DNA of 64,000 nucleotides from Paraburkholderia bryophila (GTDB lineage Bacteria; Pseudomonadota; Gammaproteobacteria; Burkholderiales; Burkholderiaceae): assembly GCF_013409255.1 (NCBI RefSeq), contig NZ_JACCAS010000001.1:1240001-1304000 (forward strand), written 5' to 3'. Positions 44,863 through 53,670 of this stretch are shown here, piece after piece (positions within the stretch are counted from its first letter, which is position 1; each line of letters begins with the position of its first letter). A program made the position numbers and the translations under genes. The notes below the pieces were generated by a model, which saw nothing but the letters and a program-made list of their open reading frames with translations, did not search any database and was not told where the DNA came from.

Positions 44863-46254
44863 TTACATCGGAAAACCCAGCGCCTTGATCGAATTGATCC
44901 ACAGACGCCGCCAGCCGCCGCGATCGTCGGCGCCGTCGAAGGCGTTGAAGGTGATCTTCGCGGCGATCCAGCGCAGCGGCTCCGGCGGAATATACGAGGG
45001 CCCCTTGCGCGAAATATCGAGCGACGTGATCAACGTGTCGCGATTCCACAGCATGTCGAGGCCCATCTTCGCACCGAAGCGGCTGCCCGCCACGCCAAAG
45101 CCCGTATAACCGGCAACGAACACACTCTTGCCGCCGTGATAGCGCCGCGCGAACACTGCGCCACGCGAGCAGTAGTCGATCGGACCGCCCCACGCATGCG
45201 TGAAACGCACGTCGTCGAGTTGCGGGAAGGTCCGATAAAACGCCTCGGCAAGCTTGTAATAGGTGCTCTCGTCACGATCCGCGGCGGGATTCGGATCGCC
45301 GCCGAAGTGATAGCTCACCCGGCCGCCAAAGATGATGCGATTGTCTTTCGTGAGCCGGAAATAATTGAGCTGCGTGCGCGTGTCGTAAATGCCCTGGCGA
45401 TTTTTCCAGCCGATGCGCGCCATCTGTTCATCGCTCAACGGCGCGGTCGCGATAATGTGATCGCGCACCTGCATCACGCGGCGCTTGATGTCGGTCACGC
45501 CGACATCCGCGGTGCCTGTGCCGAGCAGCACGCGCGGCGTGACGATGCTGCCCGCCTGCGTGTGCACGACCATCGTCGCGCCGCGATCTTCGAGGCGCGT
45601 GATCGGCGAGTGTTCATGCAGCCGCACACCGAGCTTCAGCGCGGCGGCCTTCAGCCCCCATGCGAGCTTCGCCGGGTGAATCGTGCCGCTGCGATTGCGC
45701 GACCACATCGCGCCGGCGAACAGCGGCGAATCGAGTTGCTCGCGGGCGCGTTCGCTGTCGAGCAGCACCACGTCGTGACCATGCGCCACATGCAGCTCGT
45801 AGTCGCCCTTCAGATGATCGAGGTGGCCCGGATCGACCGCCACCGTCATCTCGCCGTTCCATTCGACGTCGGCTTCAATGCCGTAACGCGTCAACGACGC
45901 CTTGAAGCCGTCGAGATTCTCCTGACCCAGTTTTTCGAGTACATCGAGGTCTTGCGGAAAGACGCGCGTCGCGTTCGGCAAGCCGTGCATCACAGACGTC
46001 GAAATGATCCCGCCCGGTCGGCCCGATGCGCCGTACGCGACCTTGCCCGCTTCAACCAGCACGACATCCAGCGACGGATCGGCCTCTTTTGCCTGAATCG
46101 CGGCCCACAGACCGGTGAAGCCGCCGCCCACCACGACCAGATCCGCCGAAGTCGGACCGATCAATTCCCGTTCGACAGCCGGCGCGCGCGGATTGTCCAG
46201 CCAGAACGGAAACAGTTTTACTCCATCAAACGCGCGCTTTACTGACTCGCTCAT
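44863..46254 (-). CDS. FAD-dependent amine oxidoreductase (gamma-glutamylputrescine oxidase-like)
   Basis: From ATG 46254 (MSESVKRAFDG) the protein has 463 residues. It has the FAD Rossmann motif VVVGGGFTGLWAAIQAKEAD (about 41-60), then YGASGRPGGIIS, the flavin-related DAO core and a C-terminal GYTGFGVAGSRFGAKMG. The overall pattern resembles PuuB-type oxidases and related DadA/GlcD-like enzymes. An in-frame TTG at 46329 overlaps the stop of the upstream permease gene as TTGA and would add 25 residues; coupling is possible but the 46254 start matches the family better. Likely product: imine/aldehyde plus hydrogen peroxide or reduced carrier. Confidence 0.87.
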   Translation of the reverse strand: MSESVKRAFDGVKLFPFWLDNPRAPAVERELIGPTSADLVVVGGGFTGLWAAIQAKEADPSLDVVLVEAGKVAYGASGRPGGIISTSVMHGLPNATRVFPQDLDVLEKLGQENLDGFKASLTRYGIEADVEWNGEMTVAVDPGHLDHLKGDYELHVAHGHDVVLLDSERAREQLDSPLFAGAMWSRNRSGTIHPAKLAWGLKAAALKLGVRLHEHSPITRLEDRGATMVVHTQAGSIVTPRVLLGTGTADVGVTDIKRRVMQVRDHIIATAPLSDEQMARIGWKNRQGIYDTRTQLNYFRLTKDNRIIFGGRVSYHFGGDPNPAADRDESTYYKLAEAFYRTFPQLDDVRFTHAWGGPIDYCSRGAVFARRYHGGKSVFVAGYTGFGVAGSRFGAKMGLDMLWNRDTLITSLDISRKGPSYIPPEPLRWIAAKITFNAFDGADDRGGWRRLWINSIKALGFPM

Positions 46255-46325
46255 CTTGTTTGCCTGCTCTACTTGAATGCTTGTTGCCGGGCGCGTCATC
46301 GATCCGGTTGCGCGGAAAATGCGCG

Positions 46326-47975
46326 TCAACCGGCGTCCTGCGTATCCAATGCTTTTTCGTTTTCGCGGCTTTCACCGTGTTCACTGCCCGCTCGCACCGC
46401 GCGACGCGGCTGCGTTGGAGTTTGCGTCCGCGTTTGCGGTTCCGCGTGCGCCGCCGCTGTCTTCAGCTTAGTCGCCGGCACCACCGGATGCACGCCCGCA
46501 TTGCCCACCGATCCGCCTCGCAGCCAGCGTCGCCCGAGTGGGCCATACACGCCGCCTGGTTCGGGAAAGCACTGCAGCAATGCGATATACAACGTGCAGG
46601 CGAGCGTCAGCGAGACCGGCATGCTGAGGTCGAGACCGCCGGCAAGCTGACCGAGTGGACCGACGAATTGATCCGGCAGATTGACGAAGCACAGGCCGAT
46701 CGCCGCGCTCGGAATCCACGCGCCCATCGCGCGCCAGTTCCAGCCGTGCGTGAACCAGTAGTGACCGCCACGGCCGCCGCGATTGAAGACCTGCAAATCG
46801 TCCGACAGATAGAAACCGCGCCGCGTGACGAAGCCGATGATCATGATCACCATCCACGGGCAACTGCAGGTATTGATCAGCACCGAGAACGTCGACACGC
46901 TTTCGACGAGATTGAACGCGAAGCGGCCGAGAAAGATGAAGCCGATCGCGAGACTGCCGATCAGCAGCGTGGCGCGCACGCGGTTCAACAGTTTCGGGAA
47001 CATGCTCGACATGTCGAGCCCCGTGCCGTACAGCGCGGTGGTTCCGGTGGACATGCCGCCGATAATCGCAATCAGGCACACCGGCAGAAAGAACCAGTTC
47101 GGCGAGATCGCCAGCAAACCGCCCACGTAGTTATTCGACGCGATGAAATCCGGCGCCTTGCTGGCGATGATCGTCGCCGTCGCGAGGCCGAAGAAGAACG
47201 GCACGAAGGTGGCGAGTTGCGCGAGCATCACCGCGAGGATCGTGCGCTTTCTCGGCGTGTTCTGCGGAATATAGCGAGCCCAGTCGCCGAGCGTCGACGC
47301 GAACGACACGGGGTTGCTCATCGCGACCAGCACGGCGCTGACGAAGGCCGGCCAGAAGCCGACCGAACCGAGCGCGACCTTGCCGGCGTACGCGCTATCG
47401 AACGGCCCGGCGAAGGCGGCGATACCAACCACGAACAGCAGGCTCGCGGCCCACACGGCGATCTTGTTGACCCACAACATGAATCGGAAGCCGTAGATGC
47501 ACACCGTCAGCACCAGCACCGCGAACAGGCCGTACGCGACGCTCAGCGTGATCCAGTTGACCGGCAGGCCGAGCAGATGATTCGCGCCGCCCACCAGCGC
47601 ATCGCCCGAACTCCACACCGCCAGCGAAAAGAACGCGACCGAGGTCAGCAACGCGAGAAACGAGCCGACGATCCGGCCGTGAATACCGAAATGCGCGCCC
47701 GACGAAACCGGATCGCTGGTGCCGTTACGCGGACCGAACAGGCTCATCGGCGCAAGAATGCACGAGCCGATCAGCACACCGAGCACAATCGAATAGACGC
47801 CGGCCTTGAACGATAGACCGAGCAGCACGGGAAAGCTGCCCAGCACCGACGTCGAAAAAGTATTGCAACCGCCGAACAGCAGGCGGAAGAGGTCGATCGG
47901 CCGCGCGTAACGCGAGCGATCCGGGATGCGTTCGAAACCGAATGTTTCGACTTGGGTGATGCCGTTGCTGCTCAT
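46326..47975 (-). CDS. NCS1-family permease (purine/cytosine/allantoin type)
   Basis: The 549-residue protein starts after CAGGAGTCGGAGACA. It has about 12 hydrophobic segments with the NCS1 pattern, such as PIDLFRLLFGGCNTF, MSLFGPRNGTSDPVSSGAHFGI and SNPVSFASTLGDWARYIP. It is longer than usual because of a charged, Pro/Thr-rich C-terminal tail of about 60 residues, probably cytoplasmic. NCS1 proteins import nucleobases, hydantoins, allantoin or thiamine precursors with Na+ or H+. The next gene on the transcript is the FAD oxidoreductase. Confidence 0.9.
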   Translation of the reverse strand: MSSNGITQVETFGFERIPDRSRYARPIDLFRLLFGGCNTFSTSVLGSFPVLLGLSFKAGVYSIVLGVLIGSCILAPMSLFGPRNGTSDPVSSGAHFGIHGRIVGSFLALLTSVAFFSLAVWSSGDALVGGANHLLGLPVNWITLSVAYGLFAVLVLTVCIYGFRFMLWVNKIAVWAASLLFVVGIAAFAGPFDSAYAGKVALGSVGFWPAFVSAVLVAMSNPVSFASTLGDWARYIPQNTPRKRTILAVMLAQLATFVPFFFGLATATIIASKAPDFIASNNYVGGLLAISPNWFFLPVCLIAIIGGMSTGTTALYGTGLDMSSMFPKLLNRVRATLLIGSLAIGFIFLGRFAFNLVESVSTFSVLINTCSCPWMVIMIIGFVTRRGFYLSDDLQVFNRGGRGGHYWFTHGWNWRAMGAWIPSAAIGLCFVNLPDQFVGPLGQLAGGLDLSMPVSLTLACTLYIALLQCFPEPGGVYGPLGRRWLRGGSVGNAGVHPVVPATKLKTAAAHAEPQTRTQTPTQPRRAVRAGSEHGESRENEKALDTQDAG

Positions 47976-48335
47976 TGTCTCCGACTCCTGTCACGGCCAG
48001 GTCATTCACGATGGCTCGCCACGGGGATGCGGCGTCCACTTTTTTGAGATGTCTGGACGCCACTGTAAAGACAATCGGCGCAGGCAAAAATATCGACCGC
48101 CCAACCTTTACTTCGATCGCGGACGATGTAAGCGTCAAGGTCCGTTCCATAAGGCTTTCCGAGCATCCGACGACGCCACTCGGAGACATGAAAAAGGCTC
48201 CCGTGGGTGAAAACGTCGATGCGAATCGCGAGAATCCGCAACACGCGCGAACATGACGAAATTGTCATGTGCCGCTCATCCTGCTATGGGCGGCGCCCTC
48301 CTACGATGACGACTCCTGACTCCGGGACGTAACTC
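47976..48335. other. Intergenic region upstream of the NCS1 permease gene
   Basis: About 360 bases, expected to contain the permease promoter on the minus strand. I see no operator-like palindrome or RNA gene here. Confidence 0.35.
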
Positions 48336-48755
48336 ATGCGACGTACTCGACCCACGCGCGACATGGCGACACGCATTCCGAATCCCAGGGCGGTTGCGGC
48401 GGTTGCGGCGGTTGCGTCGATACGCCGCTTCTTCAGACGCCAGAGCGAAACGCTGTCGCTCGCCGGCGGCCTGGTCTCGATTGTCATCGGCTCGCTGGCG
48501 TTCTGGCTCAACCAGCCCGCGCATCTGTTCGACGGCGCGGCAGCGCAACGCGAGGCCGCCGTCATCTGGCCGCGGCAGGCATGTGATGAGCCGACACTCG
48601 TCCACGGTCTGCTATCGCTCGAACTGGCAAGCCATCTTCACCGCGACGTTCCGACGCGGACGCAGCGTTGTGACGTCCAGGCCGACAAGCGCTGCGCACC
48701 GCTCAATCTCGCAGCGCTCACACCGTCACGGGAAGCTTGCCGATCTGGCGCCTGA
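48336..48755 (+). CDS. Possible small membrane-anchored protein of unknown function
   Basis: The frame gives 139 residues with one likely membrane segment (LAGGLVSIVIGSLAFWLN, about 43-60) preceded by a basic stretch RRFFRRQ, which follows the positive-inside rule. The rest has no recognisable motif. Ribosome binding site is weak and codon bias is only moderately supportive, so it may not be real. A repeated GCGGTTGCG coding for AVAAVAAVA occurs near its start. Confidence 0.3.
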   Translation: MRRTRPTRDMATRIPNPRAVAAVAAVASIRRFFRRQSETLSLAGGLVSIVIGSLAFWLNQPAHLFDGAAAQREAAVIWPRQACDEPTLVHGLLSLELASHLHRDVPTRTQRCDVQADKRCAPLNLAALTPSREACRSGA

Positions 48756-49180
48756 ACCCTCGTACGCCAACGCTTTTAACGGGCGGCTCGCACCGTCCTC
48801 ACGACCCGCATGGTCGCGCCGCCGACCGCCGCTATCCGCCTTCGTCCGTCTTCGCCGCTCCCAACGCGACAGCCCATTCACGTCATGCCATGGTATAACT
48901 AGATAACATACTAAGGATACCGTTATAAATTTCTCTACCTGACAGAGTTATAAATCGTCTCAAAAAAATCTCTTCTTATAATCGTTTCGTACGCGTATCC
49001 AACGACACGAAAGGGCCTTGAATCGACCCACCTTCGCCAGCGGTGCAGTCCGCAGCCCCTGCCCCTCAGGCGCTCGCACCCGGCACGCTCACGACGCCGA
49101 GCTCAACCTCAACCGCCCTGCACCGCCACACCGCGCAATTCGCGCGGCGCGGCGCAGCGGGCGTCAACAGGAGAAAGACC
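48756..49180. other. Leader region of the response regulator gene
   Basis: About 425 bases. The part 48895-49010 is strongly AT-rich and contains TATAAT at 48977-48982 without a good -35 box. Two direct copies of GTTATAAAT (48922-48930 and 48947-48955) are spaced 25 bases apart. The remainder holds no supported gene. Confidence 0.5.
48922..48955 (+). promoter_or_regulatory. Direct repeat, possible response-regulator binding site
   Basis: GTTATAAAT occurs twice with start-to-start spacing of 25 bases just upstream of a TATAAT. OmpR/PhoB-type regulators bind direct repeats, so autoregulation by the next gene is possible. Confidence 0.35.
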
Positions 49181-49876
49181 ATGCGAATTCTGATCGTCGA
49201 CAACGAAGCGAAAAACGGCACGTATCTTCGGAAAGGTCTGACCGAAGCGGGGTTTGTCGTCGACTGGGTGCAAGACGGCGTGACCGGCCAGCATCTCGCG
49301 CTGACCGAAGACTACGACATGATCATTCTCGACGTGGTCTTGCCCGGACTGGACGGCTGGACCTTGCTGCGCAATCTGCGCCTGACCCACTCCACCCCCG
49401 TGCTACTGCTCACCGCCAGCGACGATCTGAACGACAAGGTGCGCGGCCTCGAAATGGGCGGAGACGACTATCTGGTCAAGCCGCTCGACTTCGCCGAATT
49501 GCTGGCGCGCGTGCGCTCGATTTTCCGGCGCGGCGCCACGCGCGACCCGGCGCGGGACGCCGCGTCGCTCCATGTGGCGGATCTCGCGCTCGATCTGACG
49601 CGCCGCAAGGCCACGCGCCAGGGCGACAAGATCCTGCTGACCGCGAAGGAATTCTCGCTGCTGTGGTTGCTCATGCGCCGACGCGGTGAAATCCTCGCGC
49701 GCTCGACGATCGCATCGCAGGTCTGGGACATGAATTTCGACAGCGATACCAACGTGGTCGACGCCGCGATCCGCCGCGTGCGCGCGAAGGTGGACGATAA
49801 CTACGAACCGAAGCTGATCCACACGGTGCGCGGCATGGGCTACGTGCTCGAAGAACGTAGCCCGCCTGCGGGTTGA
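49181..49876 (+). CDS. OmpR/PhoB-type response regulator (heavy-metal-response-like), orphan
   Basis: ATG 49181 follows AGGAGAAAGACC and gives 231 residues. The receiver domain has the phosphoacceptor Asp51 in MIILDVVLPGLDGW, Thr in LLLTASDD and Lys100 in YLVKPLDF. The C-terminal winged helix (from about 130) reads LTAKEFSLLWLLMRRRGEI with SDTNVVDAAIRRVRAKVDD and IHTVRGMGYVLE. The pattern is nearest to CopR/IrlR/CusR regulators. No histidine kinase gene follows; the next gene is on the other strand. Its sensor must be encoded elsewhere, or it acts as an orphan. Confidence 0.95.
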   Translation: MRILIVDNEAKNGTYLRKGLTEAGFVVDWVQDGVTGQHLALTEDYDMIILDVVLPGLDGWTLLRNLRLTHSTPVLLLTASDDLNDKVRGLEMGGDDYLVKPLDFAELLARVRSIFRRGATRDPARDAASLHVADLALDLTRRKATRQGDKILLTAKEFSLLWLLMRRRGEILARSTIASQVWDMNFDSDTNVVDAAIRRVRAKVDDNYEPKLIHTVRGMGYVLEERSPPAG

Positions 49877-49905
49877 TGCGGCGCGGGGCGGCGCCGCCCC
49901 GCGCC

Positions 49906-50799
49906 TCAGTCGAGAAACTCGGCGGCCCGCTGGCGCAGCACCGCGCCAAAATCATCGAGCCAGCCGATCGACAACCGCCAGCTCTGCCAGTACAGATCCA
50001 CATCGATATGCTTGCCGGGCGCGATCTCCACCAGCTCGCCGTTGGCCAGATGCGTGGCGATCATCCGTTCCGGGCACATGCCCCAGCCGAGTCCCATCAC
50101 GCAAGCGCGCAGAAAACCGGCCACATGCGGAATCCAGTGCAACGGCGGATCGAGTTCCGCGCGCGTGACTCGGCGCATGAAGCGCTTCTGCAACTGATCC
50201 TTCGGATTGAAGTCGACGCACGGCGTGCGTCGCAAACTCTCGCGCGTCACGCCGTCGGCGAAATGACGCGCCTGAAACGCCGGCGAGCACACCGCCAGAT
50301 AGCGCATGCGCCCAAGACGTGTGGAGCGGCAGCCCTGCACCGGCTCGGCCTGCGTGGTGACGGCGCCTTGCACGCTGCCGTCGCGAATGCGCTGCGCGGT
50401 GTGGTCCTGATCGTCCACCACCAGATCGAGCAGCATCTCCCGTTCGACGCAGAACGGCGCCACCGCGTCGATGAACCAGGTGCCGACACTGTCGTCGTTG
50501 ACCGCCACACGCAGCGCCGGCCACGGCTCCACCAATGCGCCAGGCAGCGCCGGCAGGCGGCCGGTCAGCTCCGCTTCCAGCAATTGCACGCGTTCGGTAT
50601 GGCGGCACAGCAGCGCGCCCGAGGTGGTGGCAACACACGGCTGGCCGCGTTTGACCAGCACGCTGCCGACCCGCTCCTCCAGCAGCTTGACCCGCTGCGA
50701 GACCGCGGACGGCGTCACGTTCAGTTCGCTGGCCGCGCGGTCGAACGAACCGTGCCGGACCACGGCGGCGAGCGCATCGAGCAAAGCGTAGTCGAGCAT
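49906..50799 (-). CDS. argP: LysR-family regulator of ArgP/LysG type
   Basis: The 297-residue protein starts MLDYALLDALAAVVRHGSFD then RAASELNVTPSAVSQRVKLLEERVG, closely matching ArgP/LysG. The effector domain contains the basic amino acid-type GTWFIDAVAPF and LGWGMCPERM. In E. coli and Corynebacterium this regulator activates a lysine/arginine exporter encoded next to it. Here it is divergent from a LysE-type gene, with a palindrome between them, which strongly supports the same function. Confidence 0.92.
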   Translation of the reverse strand: MLDYALLDALAAVVRHGSFDRAASELNVTPSAVSQRVKLLEERVGSVLVKRGQPCVATTSGALLCRHTERVQLLEAELTGRLPALPGALVEPWPALRVAVNDDSVGTWFIDAVAPFCVEREMLLDLVVDDQDHTAQRIRDGSVQGAVTTQAEPVQGCRSTRLGRMRYLAVCSPAFQARHFADGVTRESLRRTPCVDFNPKDQLQKRFMRRVTRAELDPPLHWIPHVAGFLRACVMGLGWGMCPERMIATHLANGELVEIAPGKHIDVDLYWQSWRLSIGWLDDFGAVLRQRAAEFLD

Positions 50800-50807
50800 T
50801 AGCGTTC

Positions 50808-50823
50808 CTTAATCTGCATTAAG
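50808..50823. promoter_or_regulatory. Probable ArgP operator
   Basis: CTTAATCTGCATTAAG has perfect 6-base arms around CTGC and lies in the 98-base argP-exporter spacer, just upstream of a TATGAT (50839-50844) that may be the exporter -10 box. Confidence 0.5.
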
Positions 50824-50897
50824 TAAATTAGCTTCTCTTATGATCGGCGAAACCGCAGACTAGCCCTGTTCGCTTCTCCCGTCTACTGGATCGATTC

Positions 50898-51515
50898 ATG
50901 AACTGGCTATCTTTTTCCCACGGCGCCGCCTTGTGCGCCTCGCTGATCGTGACGATCGGCGCCCAGAACGCTTATGTGCTGCGTCAGGGCATCATGCGCT
51001 CGCACGTCGGCAAGATCGTCGCGCTGTGCGCGCTGTCGGACTTCATTCTGATCGGCGCGGGAGTCGGCGGCGCGTCGGTGCTGGTGAAACGCTTTCCGGT
51101 GTTCGTCCACGCCATGTTGTATGTCGGGCTCGCGTATCTGGCGTGGTTCGGCTTCAACGCGCTGCGCCGCGCTGTGCGGCCCGACCATGCTGCGCTGCAG
51201 GCCGAAGCGAGCGGCGCGGCGCCCGTGCAGCGCGCGCTACCGATCGTGCTGATGACACTCGCCCTTACCTGGCTGAATCCGCACGTGTATCTGGACACGT
51301 TTCTACTGATCGGCACCGCCGGTGCGCGTGAGCCGGAAGGCGCGCGTGTGGCGTTCGCCCTCGGCGCAATGGTGGTGAGCGGGATCTGGTTCGTCGGTCT
51401 GGGTTACGGTGCGCGGGCGATGGCGCCGCTGTTTCGTCGCGCTACCGCGTGGCGTGTGCTGGATGGCGCGATTGGGAGCATGGTGTTGCTGATTGCGGTG
51501 ACGCAGTTGCGATAG
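50898..51515 (+). CDS. LysE/ArgO-type basic amino acid exporter
   Basis: The 205-residue protein has five to six membrane segments. It begins with GAALCASLIVTIGAQNAYVLRQGIMRSHV, the characteristic LysE/ArgO opening, and contains LALTWLNPHVYLDTFLLIG. It exports excess lysine or arginine. Divergence from an ArgP-type regulator supports control by intracellular lysine/arginine. Confidence 0.94.
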   Translation: MNWLSFSHGAALCASLIVTIGAQNAYVLRQGIMRSHVGKIVALCALSDFILIGAGVGGASVLVKRFPVFVHAMLYVGLAYLAWFGFNALRRAVRPDHAALQAEASGAAPVQRALPIVLMTLALTWLNPHVYLDTFLLIGTAGAREPEGARVAFALGAMVVSGIWFVGLGYGARAMAPLFRRATAWRVLDGAIGSMVLLIAVTQLR

Positions 51516-51718
51516 CCTCGTTAAACGCGGTAGTCGTCGACATTGCACCTTGTCTTGCTCGACGACTGCGTTCCATTCGCCGGATCCTGAGCAAATTCCT
51601 ATCACAGCGTTACGAAATCGCGAATTTACACGGTTAGCGGAATCCGCGAGTATGGTGAGATCAGATGAACGGGCCGTCAGGACGTCCGCGACTCTTGCCG
51701 TAACTCGTGGAGACATTG

Positions 51719-52528
51719 ATGCTAGACATAAAAAGAGAAACGCTTGAACTGAATGTTCGAGGCGTGGACCTGAACATTTCATCGCTGCACAGATTGGGGA
51801 ACGGTGAGCCGATTGTCTTTCTTCACGGCTTCGGCTCCACGAAAGAAGACTATGCCGATATCGCTCGATTGCCCGCGTTCGCCGGTCGCCCGTTTGTTGC
51901 CTATGACGCACCGGGCTGCGGCGACAGCGAATGCGGCGACCTGTCCGCGCTATCCATCCCCTTTCTCGTCGACGCCGCGCGCGCTGTGCTGAACCGGCTG
52001 GACGTCCAGCGGTTCCATCTGGTCGGACATTCGATGGGTGGCCTGACGTCGTTGATGCTCGCTCATGAAGAGCGCGAACGCGTGTTGAGTTTCATCGACA
52101 TCGAAGGCAACGTGGCGCCCGAGGACTGCTTTCTGAGCAGACAAATCGTGAGTCATCCGTCCGATGACCCGCAGCGGTTCTTTGCCGACTTCATCGACCG
52201 CAACTGGGGCGCGCCCGACTTCTCGAGTTCGCTCTACGCGGCGAGCCTGCGGCACAAAGTGCGCGCGGGCGCCGTGCGCGGAATATTTACGTCGATGGTG
52301 CATCTCTCCGACCACGGCAACCTGTTGGCCCGGTTTGTCGATCTGCCGTGCCGGAAGATGTTTATGTTCGGCGAGCAAAACGCCGGCCTCTCCTATTTGC
52401 CGCATTTGCAGGAATCGGGTGTGACGCTGGCCTCCATAGCGCATTCGGGTCATTTTCCGATGTACTCCAATCCGGTTGAAATGTGGAAACGGATTGCATT
52501 GTTCCTTGGCCACATTGCCCCCGAGTAG
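51719..52528 (+). CDS. Alpha/beta hydrolase
   Basis: ATG 51719 lies after GTGGAGACATTG and gives 269 residues; a GTG at 51707 could add four. The fold markers are HG in VFLHGFGSTKEDY, nucleophile elbow GHSMGG, and a C-terminal His in IAHSGHFPMYSNP. No signal peptide, so the enzyme is cytoplasmic. Substrate unknown. The neighbouring genes are the exporter upstream (about 200 bases) and a convergent LysR gene. Confidence 0.88.
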   Translation: MLDIKRETLELNVRGVDLNISSLHRLGNGEPIVFLHGFGSTKEDYADIARLPAFAGRPFVAYDAPGCGDSECGDLSALSIPFLVDAARAVLNRLDVQRFHLVGHSMGGLTSLMLAHEERERVLSFIDIEGNVAPEDCFLSRQIVSHPSDDPQRFFADFIDRNWGAPDFSSSLYAASLRHKVRAGAVRGIFTSMVHLSDHGNLLARFVDLPCRKMFMFGEQNAGLSYLPHLQESGVTLASIAHSGHFPMYSNPVEMWKRIALFLGHIAPE

Positions 52529-52555
52529 CACGATGGCAGCCTTGATCCAGCCGTC

Positions 52556-53494
52556 TCAATCGCCAGACGCCTGGGCATTCTTCTTCGGCTTGCGTGCGGC
52601 ATTGTCTTTCGCCCAGGACACCACCGCGTCAACCATCGGATGATGCCGGTTCGCGTTCCACGCGAGCGCGGCCGTCACGACCATGACACGCTCCTTCAAC
52701 GGGCGAATCACCACGTTTTCCGAGGCCAGTTTTCGCATCGACGACGGCACGAGCGCGATGCCCTGACCGCATCCCACGTAGGCGATTTGCGACGTCACCG
52801 AGCGGACCTCATGCAACACGCGCGGCGCGAAACCGTGTGACTGGCAGACGGCGGTCAGAAAATCGAAGTAAGCCGGGCTGATCTGCCGCGACGACATCAC
52901 GAGCGACTCGTCAGCGAGCGAGCGCAAACGCACGCGGGAGAGTGCCGCCAGCGGATGATCTCGCGGCACCGCTACCGCAAGCCGATCTTCGGCGATTGGC
53001 AGCGTCGCGATTCCATGTCCGACGTTACCGTCCAGCCTCACAAACGCGACATCGAGTTCGCCCGCCTCCAGCGCGGGGATCGCCTCGACGCTATCAATCT
53101 CCCGAATGAACACCGTCAGGTTCGGATAGTCGCGCTTCAATGCGTTCAATACCGCCGGCACCGTTTCAAGCATGGCCGATGTAATCGCGCCCACCTGCAG
53201 GACGCCAGTCTGACCGGCCGCCACTTCCCGTACGACACGCTCAAGACGTTCCACCTGGTCGGCGAACTGCTGGACCGCCGGCAAAATCGCGGCGCCTGCC
53301 GCACTCAACTGAGTCCCTCGGCGAGAGCGTTCGAACAGCGTTAACTTCAGCGACTGTTCCAGCACCTTGATCTGTTCCGTTAAGGGAGGCTGAGACATGT
53401 TCAACCGTTCCGCAGCGCGCCCAAAGTGCTTTTCTTCGGCGACGGCAAGGAACATCCAGAGTTGACGGATGAGGCGGAAATCGATAGTGGTCAT
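52556..53494 (-). CDS. LysR-family transcriptional regulator (CatR/CbnR-like)
   Basis: The 312-residue protein opens with MTTIDFRLIRQLWMFLAVAE then EKHFGRAAERLNMSQPPLTEQIKVLE, the pattern of the CatR/BenM/CbnR group. The effector domain is complete. It is divergent from the RraA-like aldolase and aminotransferase genes, which it may control. Confidence 0.92.
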   Translation of the reverse strand: MTTIDFRLIRQLWMFLAVAEEKHFGRAAERLNMSQPPLTEQIKVLEQSLKLTLFERSRRGTQLSAAGAAILPAVQQFADQVERLERVVREVAAGQTGVLQVGAITSAMLETVPAVLNALKRDYPNLTVFIREIDSVEAIPALEAGELDVAFVRLDGNVGHGIATLPIAEDRLAVAVPRDHPLAALSRVRLRSLADESLVMSSRQISPAYFDFLTAVCQSHGFAPRVLHEVRSVTSQIAYVGCGQGIALVPSSMRKLASENVVIRPLKERVMVVTAALAWNANRHHPMVDAVVSWAKDNAARKPKKNAQASGD

Positions 53495-53670
53495 GTCAAT
53501 GCCCCTTGGCGTGTGGGCGATGGTCAGATTCGGCCGATCGGTCAGTCTTTATCGCAGCAAACGGTCGCGCTGCTTGATCCGCAAATCGTATCAGAGAGAT
53601 ATTGAGCAACGAATTTACATATCAGATGGGGAAGTCGACGATTGCGTCACTGCCCAACTGGACCCTCGTC

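Noticed and set aside
46260..47816. 518-codon plus-strand frame opposite the NCS1 permease
   Set aside because: Arg/His/Glu-rich shadow with no motif.
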